DNA of 40,858 nucleotides, taken from contig FR882074.1 in the NCBI GenBank assembly GCA_000434915.1, positions 1-40,858 of the forward strand, in the 5' to 3' direction. Of the stretch, positions 29,907 to 38,055 are shown in pieces. This DNA is from Ruminococcus sp. CAG:563 (GTDB taxonomy: Bacteria; Bacillota; Clostridia; Oscillospirales; Acutalibacteraceae). How positions within the stretch are numbered: the stretch's first letter is position 1; every line of letters starts with the position of its first letter. A model generated the notes under the pieces. That model had not been told where the DNA came from. It did no database searches and saw nothing but the letters and a program-made list of their open reading frames with translations. The position numbers and the translations under genes are program-made.

Positions 29907-30599
29907 ATGAAAATTGCAATTTGCGACAATGAGCCTTCAACGCTCGATTTCGTTTCTTCGGTAATTGAGGATATCGCTTTTGCCCAAAGCATGGACATTA
30001 AATACGAAGCTTTTTTATCCTACGAAAGCTTAATGCGGCAAATAGGAGATTTTGACCTTTTTATTATTGACTACAAAATGCCTGGCATCAACGGAATGGA
30101 ATTTGCAAAAAAGGTATACTCTGAATTCGGAACGGGAAAGGGTCTTATTTTCATAACGGCATATCCGGAAATTGTATATGAAGCCTTTGAAGTCAGGGCG
30201 TACCGTTTTCTTGTAAAGCCACTGTCAAAAGAGAAAATCATCGAAACTGTCAATGAATACATAAAAGATTTGGCCTCTTCAAGGAAACTGACCATAAGAA
30301 TTGACGATGAATTCAACATTCTGAATGCCGATGATATCTATTACATGGAGGCGGCTCGAAAATATACGTACATCTATTTAAAGGATGACTGTATCAAATG
30401 CCGACGAACCATAACCTCCTTTGAAAACGAGCTTTCCGATTACGGATTTTTCAGAATTCACCGCTCATACCTTGTTAATATAAATAAAGTTAAAAAATTT
30501 GACAGCAGAATTTGCATTTTGGAAAACGGTGAGAAAATTTTCATCAGTCAGAAAAAATATGATGAATTCTGTCAGCTCTACCTTGAATCAATTAAGTAG
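29907..30599 (+). CDS. LytTR-family response regulator (AgrA-like)
   Basis: A 230-aa regulator. The receiver domain has the acidic pocket (CDNEP), the phospho-acceptor Asp55 in LFIIDYKMPGINGMEF and Lys104 in RFLVKPLS. A LytTR DNA-binding domain fills about 125-228 (IYYMEAARKYTYIYL, FRIHRSYLVNINKVKKF). Such regulators usually control bacteriocin, virulence or biofilm genes in response to peptide signals. The kinase gene follows nine bases after its stop and an LRR surface protein gene follows that, making the latter the obvious first target to consider. The SD is weak. Confidence 0.93.
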   Translation: MKIAICDNEPSTLDFVSSVIEDIAFAQSMDIKYEAFLSYESLMRQIGDFDLFIIDYKMPGINGMEFAKKVYSEFGTGKGLIFITAYPEIVYEAFEVRAYRFLVKPLSKEKIIETVNEYIKDLASSRKLTIRIDDEFNILNADDIYYMEAARKYTYIYLKDDCIKCRRTITSFENELSDYGFFRIHRSYLVNINKVKKFDSRICILENGEKIFISQKKYDEFCQLYLESIK

Positions 30600-30607
30600 G
30601 TGAACCC

Positions 30608-31894
30608 ATGGAGAATATAATTTTTTTTGAATGTATTTCCGGGGTTGCACAAATAATACTCGGCTCATCGCTGGAGCTGTTTCTTCTTAATAAATTAGTC
30701 GGTTATGAAACAAAGAAAAACAAGCTTCCTTTCATAGTCGTTTCTATTTTGATTTTTGTAGCTGTTGCGGCGGGTATGCTGTTCATAAAAGACCGTGAAA
30801 CCGCTCTGACAGTTCCGGACACAATTTCAATGCTTACATATATCTTTTTGCCGTATCTTTTGCTGAATCCAAAGAAAAAAGCGACATTTTGCCTGTTCGG
30901 TTTGATCTACGCTTCAACGGCAGATTTCATTGTCTTTGTTATCGTTTCATTGGCGAAGCTCAGTTCGGCGATTTACGAAAATCTGATCTACGCCGGACTT
31001 TATGCAATTTTATTGACCGCCGCCGTTCTTTATGTTCGGCTCGGTAAAAAGGAGATTCCGCACGACTTTTTCGAAACGATTCCGCCAATCGTCTATGTTG
31101 TAATAATTATCGCCGACTGGTCATCGTACTACGGAGTTATGCTTTCGCTTGACGAAACATATTATAAAGATGTTTATCAAACGCTGATGCTTGCCTCGGC
31201 AGTTCTTGTGACGCTGTGCCTGTCCTTCGTCGTTTATAAATATTTCACGGTCACACGCTCACAAAAGGAAGCCGAGCATCAGCTTGAATTACAGCTAAAG
31301 CATTATGAAAGTCTGACCGAATCGACGCAAGAGATACGAAGCTTTCGCCATGACATAAAGAACAATCTTTTTTCTTTAAACATCATGCTCTCGGAGGGCA
31401 AGCTCGATGAGGCAAAGGAATACGTTGAAAGTCTCAACGGCAAAATTGACGAAACCAAACGTTTTTCCTATTACACAGGCAACTATCTTGCGGACGCAAT
31501 CCTTGCCGACAAAGCAGGTTCGGCGGCAGAATACGGAACAAAGATAATATTCGACGGAACGATTCCCGAAAAAGGGATTGAAAAATGCGACCTTTGCACC
31601 GTGCTGACAAACGCCCTTGACAATGCAATAACTGCCTGCAAGGATATTCCGAATTCAACCGTCAAAATCACGTCGAGGGAAACGGAAATGGGATGCCGAA
31701 TAACGATAAGCAACCCCGTAAAATTTGAGCCGCAAATTAAAAACGGCAAAATAAAAACGTCGAAGTCGGACAAAAAGAATCACGGCTTCGGCATTGAAAA
31801 CATCAGAAAAACAGTCGAAAAATACAACGGCTTTCTCAAGCTCGGCTGTGAGAATAAAACCTTCAAGCTTGACGTTGCAATGACGTTAAAATAA
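30608..31894 (+). CDS. GHKL-domain sensor histidine kinase (AgrC-like)
   Basis: A 428-aa kinase with about six N-terminal transmembrane helices (residues 8-28, 40-60, 72-88, 94-116, 124-145, 160-178 and possibly 192-211). The H box is RSFRHDIKNNL with His248. A GHKL ATPase follows (LTNALDNAITACK near 335, HGFGIENIRKTVEKYNG near 394). This is the AgrC topology used to sense peptides at the membrane. No agrB or agrD-type propeptide gene lies next to it, so the ligand is unknown. The SD AGGTGA overlaps the stop of the regulator gene. Confidence 0.9.
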   Translation: MENIIFFECISGVAQIILGSSLELFLLNKLVGYETKKNKLPFIVVSILIFVAVAAGMLFIKDRETALTVPDTISMLTYIFLPYLLLNPKKKATFCLFGLIYASTADFIVFVIVSLAKLSSAIYENLIYAGLYAILLTAAVLYVRLGKKEIPHDFFETIPPIVYVVIIIADWSSYYGVMLSLDETYYKDVYQTLMLASAVLVTLCLSFVVYKYFTVTRSQKEAEHQLELQLKHYESLTESTQEIRSFRHDIKNNLFSLNIMLSEGKLDEAKEYVESLNGKIDETKRFSYYTGNYLADAILADKAGSAAEYGTKIIFDGTIPEKGIEKCDLCTVLTNALDNAITACKDIPNSTVKITSRETEMGCRITISNPVKFEPQIKNGKIKTSKSDKKNHGFGIENIRKTVEKYNGFLKLGCENKTFKLDVAMTLK

Positions 31895-31921
31895 AAAAAT
31901 CACAAAACAGGAGAGGTTAAA

Positions 31922-34900
31922 ATGAGAAACAATGCGGCAAAAAAAATACTTTCGATCATCCTTGCAATAACTGTGATTGCAGGTTTGATCCCGTTCACCT
32001 CCGTAACGCATACCAAGGCGGCGGAAGAAATTTTATCGACTGACGATTTTCAGTATAAAAAAATCGGTAATAGCTATATACAAATCCTGAACTGCATAAA
32101 CACAACTGCCGAGGAAATACGCATTCCTGAAGAGATTGATGGATGTCCTGTAAAAATCTTGGGTAGAAATTTCAGTGGAAGCAATACTTCAGAGTTTGTA
32201 TTTTCTGATTTAAATGCCAATCTTAAAAAAATTTATATTTCCAAAAATATTTCGCAAATTTGCGAAAACACTTTTCAAAAAATAAAAAAAGTTGAATTCA
32301 TATCCGTTGATGAAAATAATGCTAATTTTTGCAGTGACTCAAACGGCTTTTTATATTCTAAAAAAGGTGATGGATCTATTAATTCGATTTTACGTTGTCC
32401 GCCTGCTTATGCTGCTGATGAATTGACAATATCCGACTCTGTTTACAAAATCGATTCTTTTGCCTTCAGTTTCTGTTCAAAAATAAAAAGAATCGTTATA
32501 CCCGATTCGGTAAAAGATATCAGTTATGCATTCAATTCATGCACATCTCTGGAATCCATACAGTTTCCCGATAGCGTCGGCTATTTAAATTGTTATTTCA
32601 GTGACTGCCCTTCACTTTTAAGCATTAAATTTCCAACTGCCCTCTCGGTGTCCGGGCAATACTCCAATTTCTCCGGATGCACTTCTTTAAAAAGCGTAAT
32701 TTTACCCAAATGCTCAAAATTATATTCTGTAGGTCAAGCGATGTTCAAAAATTGCACTGCTCTTGAAAGCGTTGACTTTCAAAACAGTGTAAATAAAATA
32801 CGCCCGGAGGCTTTTATGAATTGTTCGTCGCTGACAACCTTTTCCGGAGATGCAGAAATACAAGAAATTTCCAGTCAGGCTTTCAGCGGTTGCTCTTCTT
32901 TAACAGCAGTCCCGGGAAACAACAAATTGAGAGTAATCAGTCAGTTGGCATTTGAAAACTGCACATCTTTGAAAAGTGTTCCGTCCTTAGACAATCTAGA
33001 AAAAATTGGTGTTAGAGCATTTGGAGGCTGCTCTAATCTTCTCAGTGTAGGTGAGTTGAATTCATTAAAGGCGATTATGTATGACGCTTTTAAAAATTGC
33101 ACTGTACTTTCGAGCATTTCATTGCCTGATCATGATATAGAAATACAATATGATGTTTTCGCCGGGACAGCCCTTGTAGCTGATGAATCACGCTACACCG
33201 ACGGTAGCCTTTATATAGGCAAACATCTTATCGCTACATTGCCGAATATCGAGACGTTAGCCGTCAAAGAAGGTACTTTAACAATAGGAAATTCCGCATG
33301 CTATCAGCAACAAAATCTGCATAATGTTTCTATTCCGGACAGTTTGATTCGTATTTCCGATAAATCATTTATGAATTGCAAGGCACTGAATGAAATTAAC
33401 TTGCCCGAACAATTAAAATATATAGATCATGCAGCCTTTAGTGGTAGCGGACTTAATAAAATTTATATACCCCAAAATGTTGTTGCACTTGGCAGTAATT
33501 GTTTTGAAAACTGTAACAAGCTTTCTGAAATTTCAATTTCAAATACAGACACAGAAATCAATAAATACTGTTTTAAAGGCACAGCACTTTCCTCAATATC
33601 TCTGCCTAAAACATCCATAATTGATGAATACACATTTTTTAATTGTACGAAACTTGAATCAATATATATTCCCGATGGAACAGCCCAAATAAACGTATTT
33701 GCTTTTTCATTATGTCGTAATTTGCAACAGGCTTATTTGCCTGATAGTATAACTTGTATTGAAGCAAAAGTTTTTGAAGGATGTCAATCACTTAAAGAAA
33801 TAACTATTCCGCAGAAAATAACCGAGATTGATTATGGCACATTTAATAACTGCAAGGCATTGAGCTGTGTTAACCTGCCTAAAGGACTTATTTCAATAAA
33901 TGGTTTAGCTTTCGCCGGCTGCGAAAGTCTCACAAGCATTGCTATTCCGAAAAGCGTTAAAAGCATTGGTGCTTCTGCTTTCAGCAGCTACCTTAAAACG
34001 GTCTACTTTGAGGGCAGCGAGGAAGAATGGAACGCTATAACATTCGGTGCTAACAATACTCCGCTTGAGCAGGCAGAGATTATTTTCAATTCCACAGGTG
34101 CAACCGTTCCCGATAAGCCTAAGGACAACATTACATGGTCCTTCGATTCCTCCGACGGTCATCTTTTCCTCAGCGGCAGCGGCGATATGCTTGAACGTGA
34201 AAAAACCTCCGATTATGAATGGTACGGCTTCCGAAACAGCATAAAATCGCTAACAATCGGCGAGGGCGTAACCTCCGTCGGTGCAAATGCTTTCACCGGA
34301 TTTGTAAATCTCGGTGAAATAATAGTCGGAAAAGATGTCAAGAAAATCGGCGACAATGCCTTTGCCGGCTGTGCAAAGCTTTCACTGATAAGCTTCGTCG
34401 GCGAACCGAGCGAAATATCCTCCTCGGCATTTGTCGGCTGCAACAAGCGCATGACAGTAATCGGAGAAAATGACCTTGGAAAGGCTTTCGCTCAGAGCAA
34501 CGGCTTCAACTATAATCCCATATCCTATGACAGCGAAAAGAAGGTTCTTAACTTCGGCAACACGCTGACGATTTACAAGGATCTGCCTTATACATTCATT
34601 GTTTATTATGTCGTCAAATATTCGCAGTCGGAATATCTGCACTTTGACAAGCTCATATTTGACGGAGTTATCGGCGACACAATTTCTATGGATAACGTTG
34701 ACAAATCCGCAGAATATCTGACGCTCAATAATCTTTATGTCAGCCTCAAATCAACCGACGGCGAGCAAATCAGCTTTGCCCGAATGCTGGAGCTTCTTGA
34801 AGACGGCGAATATGACGCATTTAAATATGTTGTTAAGGACGATAAGAACCCCGAGCAGGAGGAAAAGCCGAAGCCGGAAAAGAAAGATTTCTTTGAAAAA

Positions 34901-34987
34901 ATCGTCGAAGGACTTGAGAACCTTTACACAAATGCTTTAAAAACACTTTCAAAGGTTGCAAACTTTTTCCGCAAGCTTTTTAAATAA
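31922..34987 (+). CDS. Secreted BspA-type leucine-rich-repeat protein
   Basis: A 1021-aa protein with a signal peptide (about 1-34, cut after THTKA). Many LRR_5 repeats of the pattern IxIPdsvxxIxxxAFxxCxsL run from about 50 to 720 and again at about 765-850. A unique region follows at about 870-985, then an acidic/Lys linker and an amphipathic C-terminal helix (NALKTLSKVANFFRKLFK). BspA-like proteins of gut and oral bacteria and protists often mediate adhesion. No LPXTG motif or transmembrane anchor is seen, so it is released or held by the tail. Codons in the first two thirds are AT-rich and the last third GC-richer, suggesting a mosaic. The SD GGAGAGG supports the ATG. Confidence 0.85.
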   Translation: MRNNAAKKILSIILAITVIAGLIPFTSVTHTKAAEEILSTDDFQYKKIGNSYIQILNCINTTAEEIRIPEEIDGCPVKILGRNFSGSNTSEFVFSDLNANLKKIYISKNISQICENTFQKIKKVEFISVDENNANFCSDSNGFLYSKKGDGSINSILRCPPAYAADELTISDSVYKIDSFAFSFCSKIKRIVIPDSVKDISYAFNSCTSLESIQFPDSVGYLNCYFSDCPSLLSIKFPTALSVSGQYSNFSGCTSLKSVILPKCSKLYSVGQAMFKNCTALESVDFQNSVNKIRPEAFMNCSSLTTFSGDAEIQEISSQAFSGCSSLTAVPGNNKLRVISQLAFENCTSLKSVPSLDNLEKIGVRAFGGCSNLLSVGELNSLKAIMYDAFKNCTVLSSISLPDHDIEIQYDVFAGTALVADESRYTDGSLYIGKHLIATLPNIETLAVKEGTLTIGNSACYQQQNLHNVSIPDSLIRISDKSFMNCKALNEINLPEQLKYIDHAAFSGSGLNKIYIPQNVVALGSNCFENCNKLSEISISNTDTEINKYCFKGTALSSISLPKTSIIDEYTFFNCTKLESIYIPDGTAQINVFAFSLCRNLQQAYLPDSITCIEAKVFEGCQSLKEITIPQKITEIDYGTFNNCKALSCVNLPKGLISINGLAFAGCESLTSIAIPKSVKSIGASAFSSYLKTVYFEGSEEEWNAITFGANNTPLEQAEIIFNSTGATVPDKPKDNITWSFDSSDGHLFLSGSGDMLEREKTSDYEWYGFRNSIKSLTIGEGVTSVGANAFTGFVNLGEIIVGKDVKKIGDNAFAGCAKLSLISFVGEPSEISSSAFVGCNKRMTVIGENDLGKAFAQSNGFNYNPISYDSEKKVLNFGNTLTIYKDLPYTFIVYYVVKYSQSEYLHFDKLIFDGVIGDTISMDNVDKSAEYLTLNNLYVSLKSTDGEQISFARMLELLEDGEYDAFKYVVKDDKNPEQEEKPKPEKKDFFEKIVEGLENLYTNALKTLSKVANFFRKLFK

Positions 34988-34992
34988 CACCA

Positions 34993-35036
34993 AACCGTTA
35001 CATTTATCTTTTGGGTAAGTGTAACGGTTCTTTTTG
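34993..35036 (+). terminator. Terminator of the LRR operon
   Basis: AACCGTTACA and TGTAACGGTT form a perfect 10-bp stem, with CTTTTTG following, six bases after the stop. Confidence 0.85.
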
Positions 35037-35224
35037 TCGTAAGGCGGTGCAAGGCTATATAAAGCTATGTGCGTTCATGCTGTCAATATTACATAAATAT
35101 GATATTTTAATTTACATTTTTTGGATGGATTATGCCTTGAAATCATATTCTTCTTGCTATATAATAATAAAGGTTGTGCCGCAGCCTGTGCGGTATTGCC
35201 TAAAATAATTTTGAGGGCAGAATT

Positions 35225-35401
35225 ATGAAAATTGCAATATGTGATGACGAGGTTGCTTCACAGGAGATAACTGTATCATAGCCATATTGTAGCAAGTGGA
35301 TTTTACGGGACGGCATCGGATATTTACTCATCGCAATCGGCTTGATTTCCGTTTTCTATTTCTCAATCAAACTCTTTGAAAGGAAGCAAGAGAGGGATTA
35401 A
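35225..35401 (+). pseudogene. Fused fragments: response-regulator N-terminus and a membrane-protein C-terminus
   Basis: ATG at 35225 begins MKIAICDDEVASQEITVS and then TAG. The first 9 residues match the start of LytTR/AgrA-type receivers, compare MKIAICDNE at 29907. In the same frame after the TAG comes WILRDGIGYLLIAIGLISVF, further hydrophobic residues, a basic end (FERKQERD) and TAA. That is the typical C-terminal transmembrane end of another gene. The join indicates an internal deletion that removed most of a second regulator and the start of a neighbouring membrane-protein gene. Confidence 0.65.
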
Positions 35402-35441
35402 AAAAGCAGAAAATAGCAATGAAAATAGAATAACATAATTA

Positions 35442-35482
35442 AAGGCAATGTCGCACATTGAATTTGTGTGGCATTGCCTTTT
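35442..35482 (+). terminator. Terminator after the gene fragments
   Basis: AAGGCAATGTCGCACA pairs with TGTGTGGCATTGCCTT with one mismatch and one wobble, loop about 7 nt, ending in TTTT. Confidence 0.75.
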
Positions 35483-35505
35483 GATATATGAGAAATAAGG
35501 GAAAT

Positions 35506-35547
35506 AAAACAAAACCTTTTTATATATCAGAGAAAACAAAACCTTTT
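35506..35547. repeat. 15-bp direct repeat
   Basis: AAAACAAAACCTTTT occurs at 35506-35520 and again at 35533-35547, 27 bp apart. Function unknown. Confidence 0.5.
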
Positions 35548-35670
35548 GATCTCGGCCTGTTTTTCCAAAAGAAACTATAACACTTTAATCGGCCTCTGTC
35601 TATAGAAATTAACCAATATTAAGCAAATCTTAATATTTCTATTTTTGTTGTTTAAAACATTATTTGTCGC

Positions 35671-35700
35671 TCATTTTTGTACCACAAAACATCATACGGC
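35671..35700 (+). promoter_or_regulatory. Possible sigma-E-type promoter of cotJ
   Basis: TCATTTT (35671-35677) and CATACGGC (35693-35700) partly resemble the mother-cell sigma-E elements with near-normal spacing, 75 bp upstream of cotJA. In Bacillus cotJ is sigma-E dependent. The match is partial. Confidence 0.3.
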
Positions 35701-35774
35701 ATATCCTGTTAATAGGCAAAAGCCGAAAAACAACTCGACCGATATAGCCGGCCGAGCAAAAGGAGTTAATTAAA

Positions 35775-36008
35775 TTGAACAACTATCCATATGAACGCTC
35801 CGCCAAAGCGTCTGTGGGATTTGCACGGAGTGCTTCGTCTGCCATACAGTCGGGATTCACTCCGGCCCTGCCCGAAAATCCCGTTGTCGCAATGGCATAT
35901 GTTCCGTTCCAGACGGATACAACCACATATGACGAAATGAAGGCACTAAAAGCCGGGACACTTTTTCCTGTCCTTGATAAGCCCTTCATGGGTCGTGGTA
36001 TGAGATGA
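35775..36008 (+). CDS. cotJA: Spore coat-associated protein CotJA
   Basis: A 77-aa protein containing the CotJA core LPENPVVAMAYVPFQ and the closing GTLFPVLDKPFMGRGM. It belongs to the spore coat and inner coat assembly operon cotJABC, made in the mother cell. The start appears to be TTG with SD AAAGGAG about 10 bases upstream. No ATG is available in frame before the conserved core. It overlaps cotJB by four bases (ATGA). Confidence 0.93.
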   Translation: MNNYPYERSAKASVGFARSASSAIQSGFTPALPENPVVAMAYVPFQTDTTTYDEMKALKAGTLFPVLDKPFMGRGMR

Positions 36009-36250
36009 CAAGAGCAATGCTTATGCAGCAGATAGACGCTGTTCAGTTCGCCATGTGGGAACTGCACCTCTATCTTGACACTCACCCCGATGACCTCAGT
36101 GCATTGGCACTCTACAAAAAATATGAAGAAAAGAACGAAAAGCTCGTCTCAGAATTTGAAGAAAACTGCGGCCCGCTTTATTCAAATTCAGACCCCGGTG
36201 TATCATGGCTCAAAAATCCGTGGCCGTGGGACTTAGGGGGTAACAACTGA
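36005..36250 (+). CDS. cotJB: Spore coat protein CotJB
   Basis: An 81-aa protein with the CotJB pattern QQIDAVQFAMWELHLYLDTH and a Trp/Pro end (WLKNPWPWDL). It is the second gene of the spore coat operon. The start overlaps cotJA and its TGA overlaps the cotJC ATG, showing that the operon was intact in order up to this point. Confidence 0.93.
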   Translation: MTRAMLMQQIDAVQFAMWELHLYLDTHPDDLSALALYKKYEEKNEKLVSEFEENCGPLYSNSDPGVSWLKNPWPWDLGGNN

Positions 36251-36363
36251 TGTTTGTTTATGAAAAGAAATTGCAATATCCCGTCAAAATCGCCACTCCC
36301 AACGCTAAGTATGCAAGCATTATAATTTCGCAATACGGCGGTGCTGAGTGTAAGGGAATATAA
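36250..36363 (+). pseudogene. cotJC: cotJC, 5' fragment interrupted by the prophage
   Basis: The frame starts MFVYEKKLQYPVKIATPNAK and continues YASIIISQYGGA, clearly the N-terminus of CotJC, a manganese-catalase-like coat protein of about 190-200 aa. After QYGGA the expected (D/E)GELAAALRY stretch is missing. The reading continues as ECKGI and stops at 36361-36363. Homology ends at about 36347, where prophage-type AT-rich DNA begins. The remainder of the gene is not in the window and would be expected at the far end of the prophage. Whether the gene can be restored by excision is unknown. Confidence 0.85.
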
Positions 36364-36427
36364 TTTTTTACATCCCCATAACCGCAAAAAATTTAAAAAA
36401 GATTTTAAAAATTTTTGAAAAAAAGTA

Positions 36428-36456
36428 TTGACATACCGCACATTGTGTGGTATAAT
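36428..36456 (+). promoter_or_regulatory. Perfect consensus promoter with embedded palindromic operator
   Basis: TTGACA (36428-36433), 17-bp spacer, TATAAT (36451-36456). The spacer is filled by a 21-bp near-perfect palindrome (36433-36453) made of ATACCGCACA and TGTGTGGTAT around one central T. A-tracts lie upstream. Any protein bound here would block polymerase. It drives the gene at 36500. Confidence 0.85.
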
Positions 36457-36499
36457 ATAGACAAGAAATGAGGGAACACCTCAAAAGGGAGTAATCATT

Positions 36500-36940
36500 A
36501 TGACACTTGAAAAGATCGGAAGTAAAACAATAACTGAAATTGCTAAAGAGATTTTTGAAATTGTACGCAACGAAGAATCCATGAATGATTGTTTTGGAAT
36601 CAGATGGGATAGTGCGAAGTACAATGTCGGCGATAACCTCCCGAACTCTCACCAGTTATTACAAGATCAAGAATATGGCGAAAACGATGAGCCTATATAT
36701 CCTGAGGGTGAAGGCTTCTATCAAGGCTATTTTGATGCCGGAGAGCTTAACGGTACTTGCTCGTTGGGCATTGACTTTTATGATTCCGCCGAAAAAATTG
36801 CAAGAAAGATTGAGAAAAGCAATCTGTACAATTATAATGGTGACAGCAAATTCTATCTTATCCAAGGCCCTTATGCAGAGGGCGGTGTTGATCTTGACGA
36901 GTTGATAATCGCCAATGCAACGGTAAGAACAATCTTTTAA
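36500..36940 (+). CDS. Acidic prophage accessory protein of unknown function
   Basis: A 146-aa soluble acidic protein, beginning MTLEKIGSKTITEIAKEI and ending LDELIIANATVRTIF. I do not recognise the family. It has no transmembrane segment, signal peptide or catalytic motif that I can see; the central part (GEGFYQGYFDAGELNGTCS) is rich in Gly, Glu and aromatic residues. It has a strong SD (AAGGGAG) and a consensus promoter with operator. It is the first gene of a compact three-gene unit with a zinc-motif protein and an HTH protein. A role in host takeover, anti-defence or moron-type immunity is possible but unsupported. Confidence 0.7.
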   Translation: MTLEKIGSKTITEIAKEIFEIVRNEESMNDCFGIRWDSAKYNVGDNLPNSHQLLQDQEYGENDEPIYPEGEGFYQGYFDAGELNGTCSLGIDFYDSAEKIARKIEKSNLYNYNGDSKFYLIQGPYAEGGVDLDELIIANATVRTIF

Positions 36941-36952
36941 TGGGTGTTAATT

Positions 36953-37435
36953 ATGGCTATCTTTGAAAATCGTGTCTGTAAACAATGCGGTAGGACTTTT
37001 TCGGGCGGACCTCGTGCTTGGTACTGCCCAGACTGTCGATACGAGCGAAATAAAGAAAAAAATCGAATACATCACCAAAACGATCCTATGCGCAAAATAG
37101 GTAGCATCGACTATTGTGTAAATTGTGGCAAGACATATACAGTCACATCCGGCTTGCAAAAATACTGCGCGAATTGTGCTCCTTTGTGCGTGGCGGAAGT
37201 CGACAGACGTCAAGGATTAGATTATTATTATCAAAATAAGGGCAACATTAATCCCAAAAGAAACATTAAGCGGAAAAGCCAAAAAAAAGAAATCACTTGT
37301 AAGATTTGTGGGAAGACATTTTTCGGGCATGAAAATCAAAAGCTATGCTCCGAAAATTGCAGGAACGAAAACCGAAAAATTTACAGCCGAGAATACGAAA
37401 GAAATCATCCCGGCAGAAAGAAGGAAGCAAAATGA
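36953..37435 (+). CDS. Three-zinc-motif protein, prophage accessory
   Basis: A 160-aa, very basic protein with three paired-cysteine modules: CKQCGRTF with YCPDC (about 6-27), CVNCGKTY with YCANC (about 55-76) and CKICGKTF with LCSENC (about 115-138). Each looks like a small zinc ribbon or knuckle, and the intervening regions are Lys/Arg-rich. Such proteins usually bind nucleic acid. The ATG at 36953 is preferred to a GTG at 36944, because GGGTG gives a usable SD. It lies 12 bp after the previous gene, and its TGA overlaps the ATG of the next. Confidence 0.75.
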   Translation: MAIFENRVCKQCGRTFSGGPRAWYCPDCRYERNKEKNRIHHQNDPMRKIGSIDYCVNCGKTYTVTSGLQKYCANCAPLCVAEVDRRQGLDYYYQNKGNINPKRNIKRKSQKKEITCKICGKTFFGHENQKLCSENCRNENRKIYSREYERNHPGRKKEAK

Positions 37436-37761
37436 CGGATAAACAAAGACGATTTGCAGTGAGCGAATCACTCAATTACAACGATGCCGATGCGTTTGCG
37501 TCGGACATCGCACTGTCAAGTGAGTTTGACGGTGTGGAGATTGGCGATAACCTTATTGATGAGTTGAGAGAGCTGTGGAGCGTTGCACACATGAGTATGC
37601 GAGATATCCGCAGCAAGACCGGACTTAGTCAAGCAAAATTTGCCGAAAAATTACTTATCCCCACTCGCACAATCGAGAGCTGGGAAAGCAAGACAGCAGA
37701 AAAGCGGACTTGCCCGTTATATGTTAAGTTTTTGATTTACAATTTTTTGTTTAAAAGGTGA
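37432..37761 (+). CDS. Helix-turn-helix DNA-binding protein, prophage
   Basis: A 109-aa protein. An acidic N-terminal half (about 1-50) precedes an XRE-like helix-turn-helix at about 52-95: SMRDIRSKTGLSQAKFAEKL then IPTRTIESWES. It ends in a basic hydrophobic tail. As the last gene of the unit started by the operator-bearing promoter at 36428, it is the best candidate for an autoregulator, or it could be an antitoxin-like partner of one of the two preceding genes. The start ATG overlaps the preceding stop (ATGA). A longer in-frame extension upstream lies inside the zinc-protein gene and is rejected. Confidence 0.8.
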   Translation: MTDKQRRFAVSESLNYNDADAFASDIALSSEFDGVEIGDNLIDELRELWSVAHMSMRDIRSKTGLSQAKFAEKLLIPTRTIESWESKTAEKRTCPLYVKFLIYNFLFKR

Positions 37762-37837
37762 AAACAGAGCTGCTGCGATAACTGTTTGTGTCCTTGTCGA
37801 TGCACTTGATTGCAATGTGTCAGATGTTCAAAAAAAT

Positions 37838-37863
37838 CCCCGAACTATCGTAATAGTTTGGGG
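37838..37863 (-). terminator. Hairpin terminator on the minus strand (copy of the 28314 hairpin)
   Basis: CCCCGAACTAT and ATAGTTTGGGG with a 4-nt loop; ATTTTTTT follows on the minus strand. It differs from the hairpin at 28314-28339 by one base. Confidence 0.8.
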
Positions 37864-37916
37864 ATAAGGTTTATATATCAAGCGAAATTGAAAAAATCGA
37901 TTGCAATTATAAGAAC

Positions 37917-37943
37917 AGCCCCGAGTTTTACCTCAGGGCTTTT
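37917..37943 (+). terminator. Terminator-like hairpin after the three-gene unit
   Basis: AGCCCCGAG and CTCAGGGCT form a 9-bp stem with one mismatch, followed by TTTAAA. The interval 37762-38055 has no gene. Confidence 0.6.
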
Positions 37944-38055
37944 AAACATTGAAATATTTTTTCGGAAATTAAAGTTCCGGAGCAGATCCTGTTCCCATAA
38001 ACAAAATCCCCCTTTCGCCATTATTATATACTATATTTATTAAAAGTCAACACTA

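Larger units (their letters stand above)
35037..35774. other. Gene-poor stretch with gene fragments
   Basis: About 740 bp without an intact gene. It contains a response-regulator start fragment joined to a membrane-protein end (35225-35401), a terminator (35442-35482), a 15-bp direct repeat (35506-35547) and the region upstream of cotJ. It looks like decayed remains of another operon. Confidence 0.6.
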
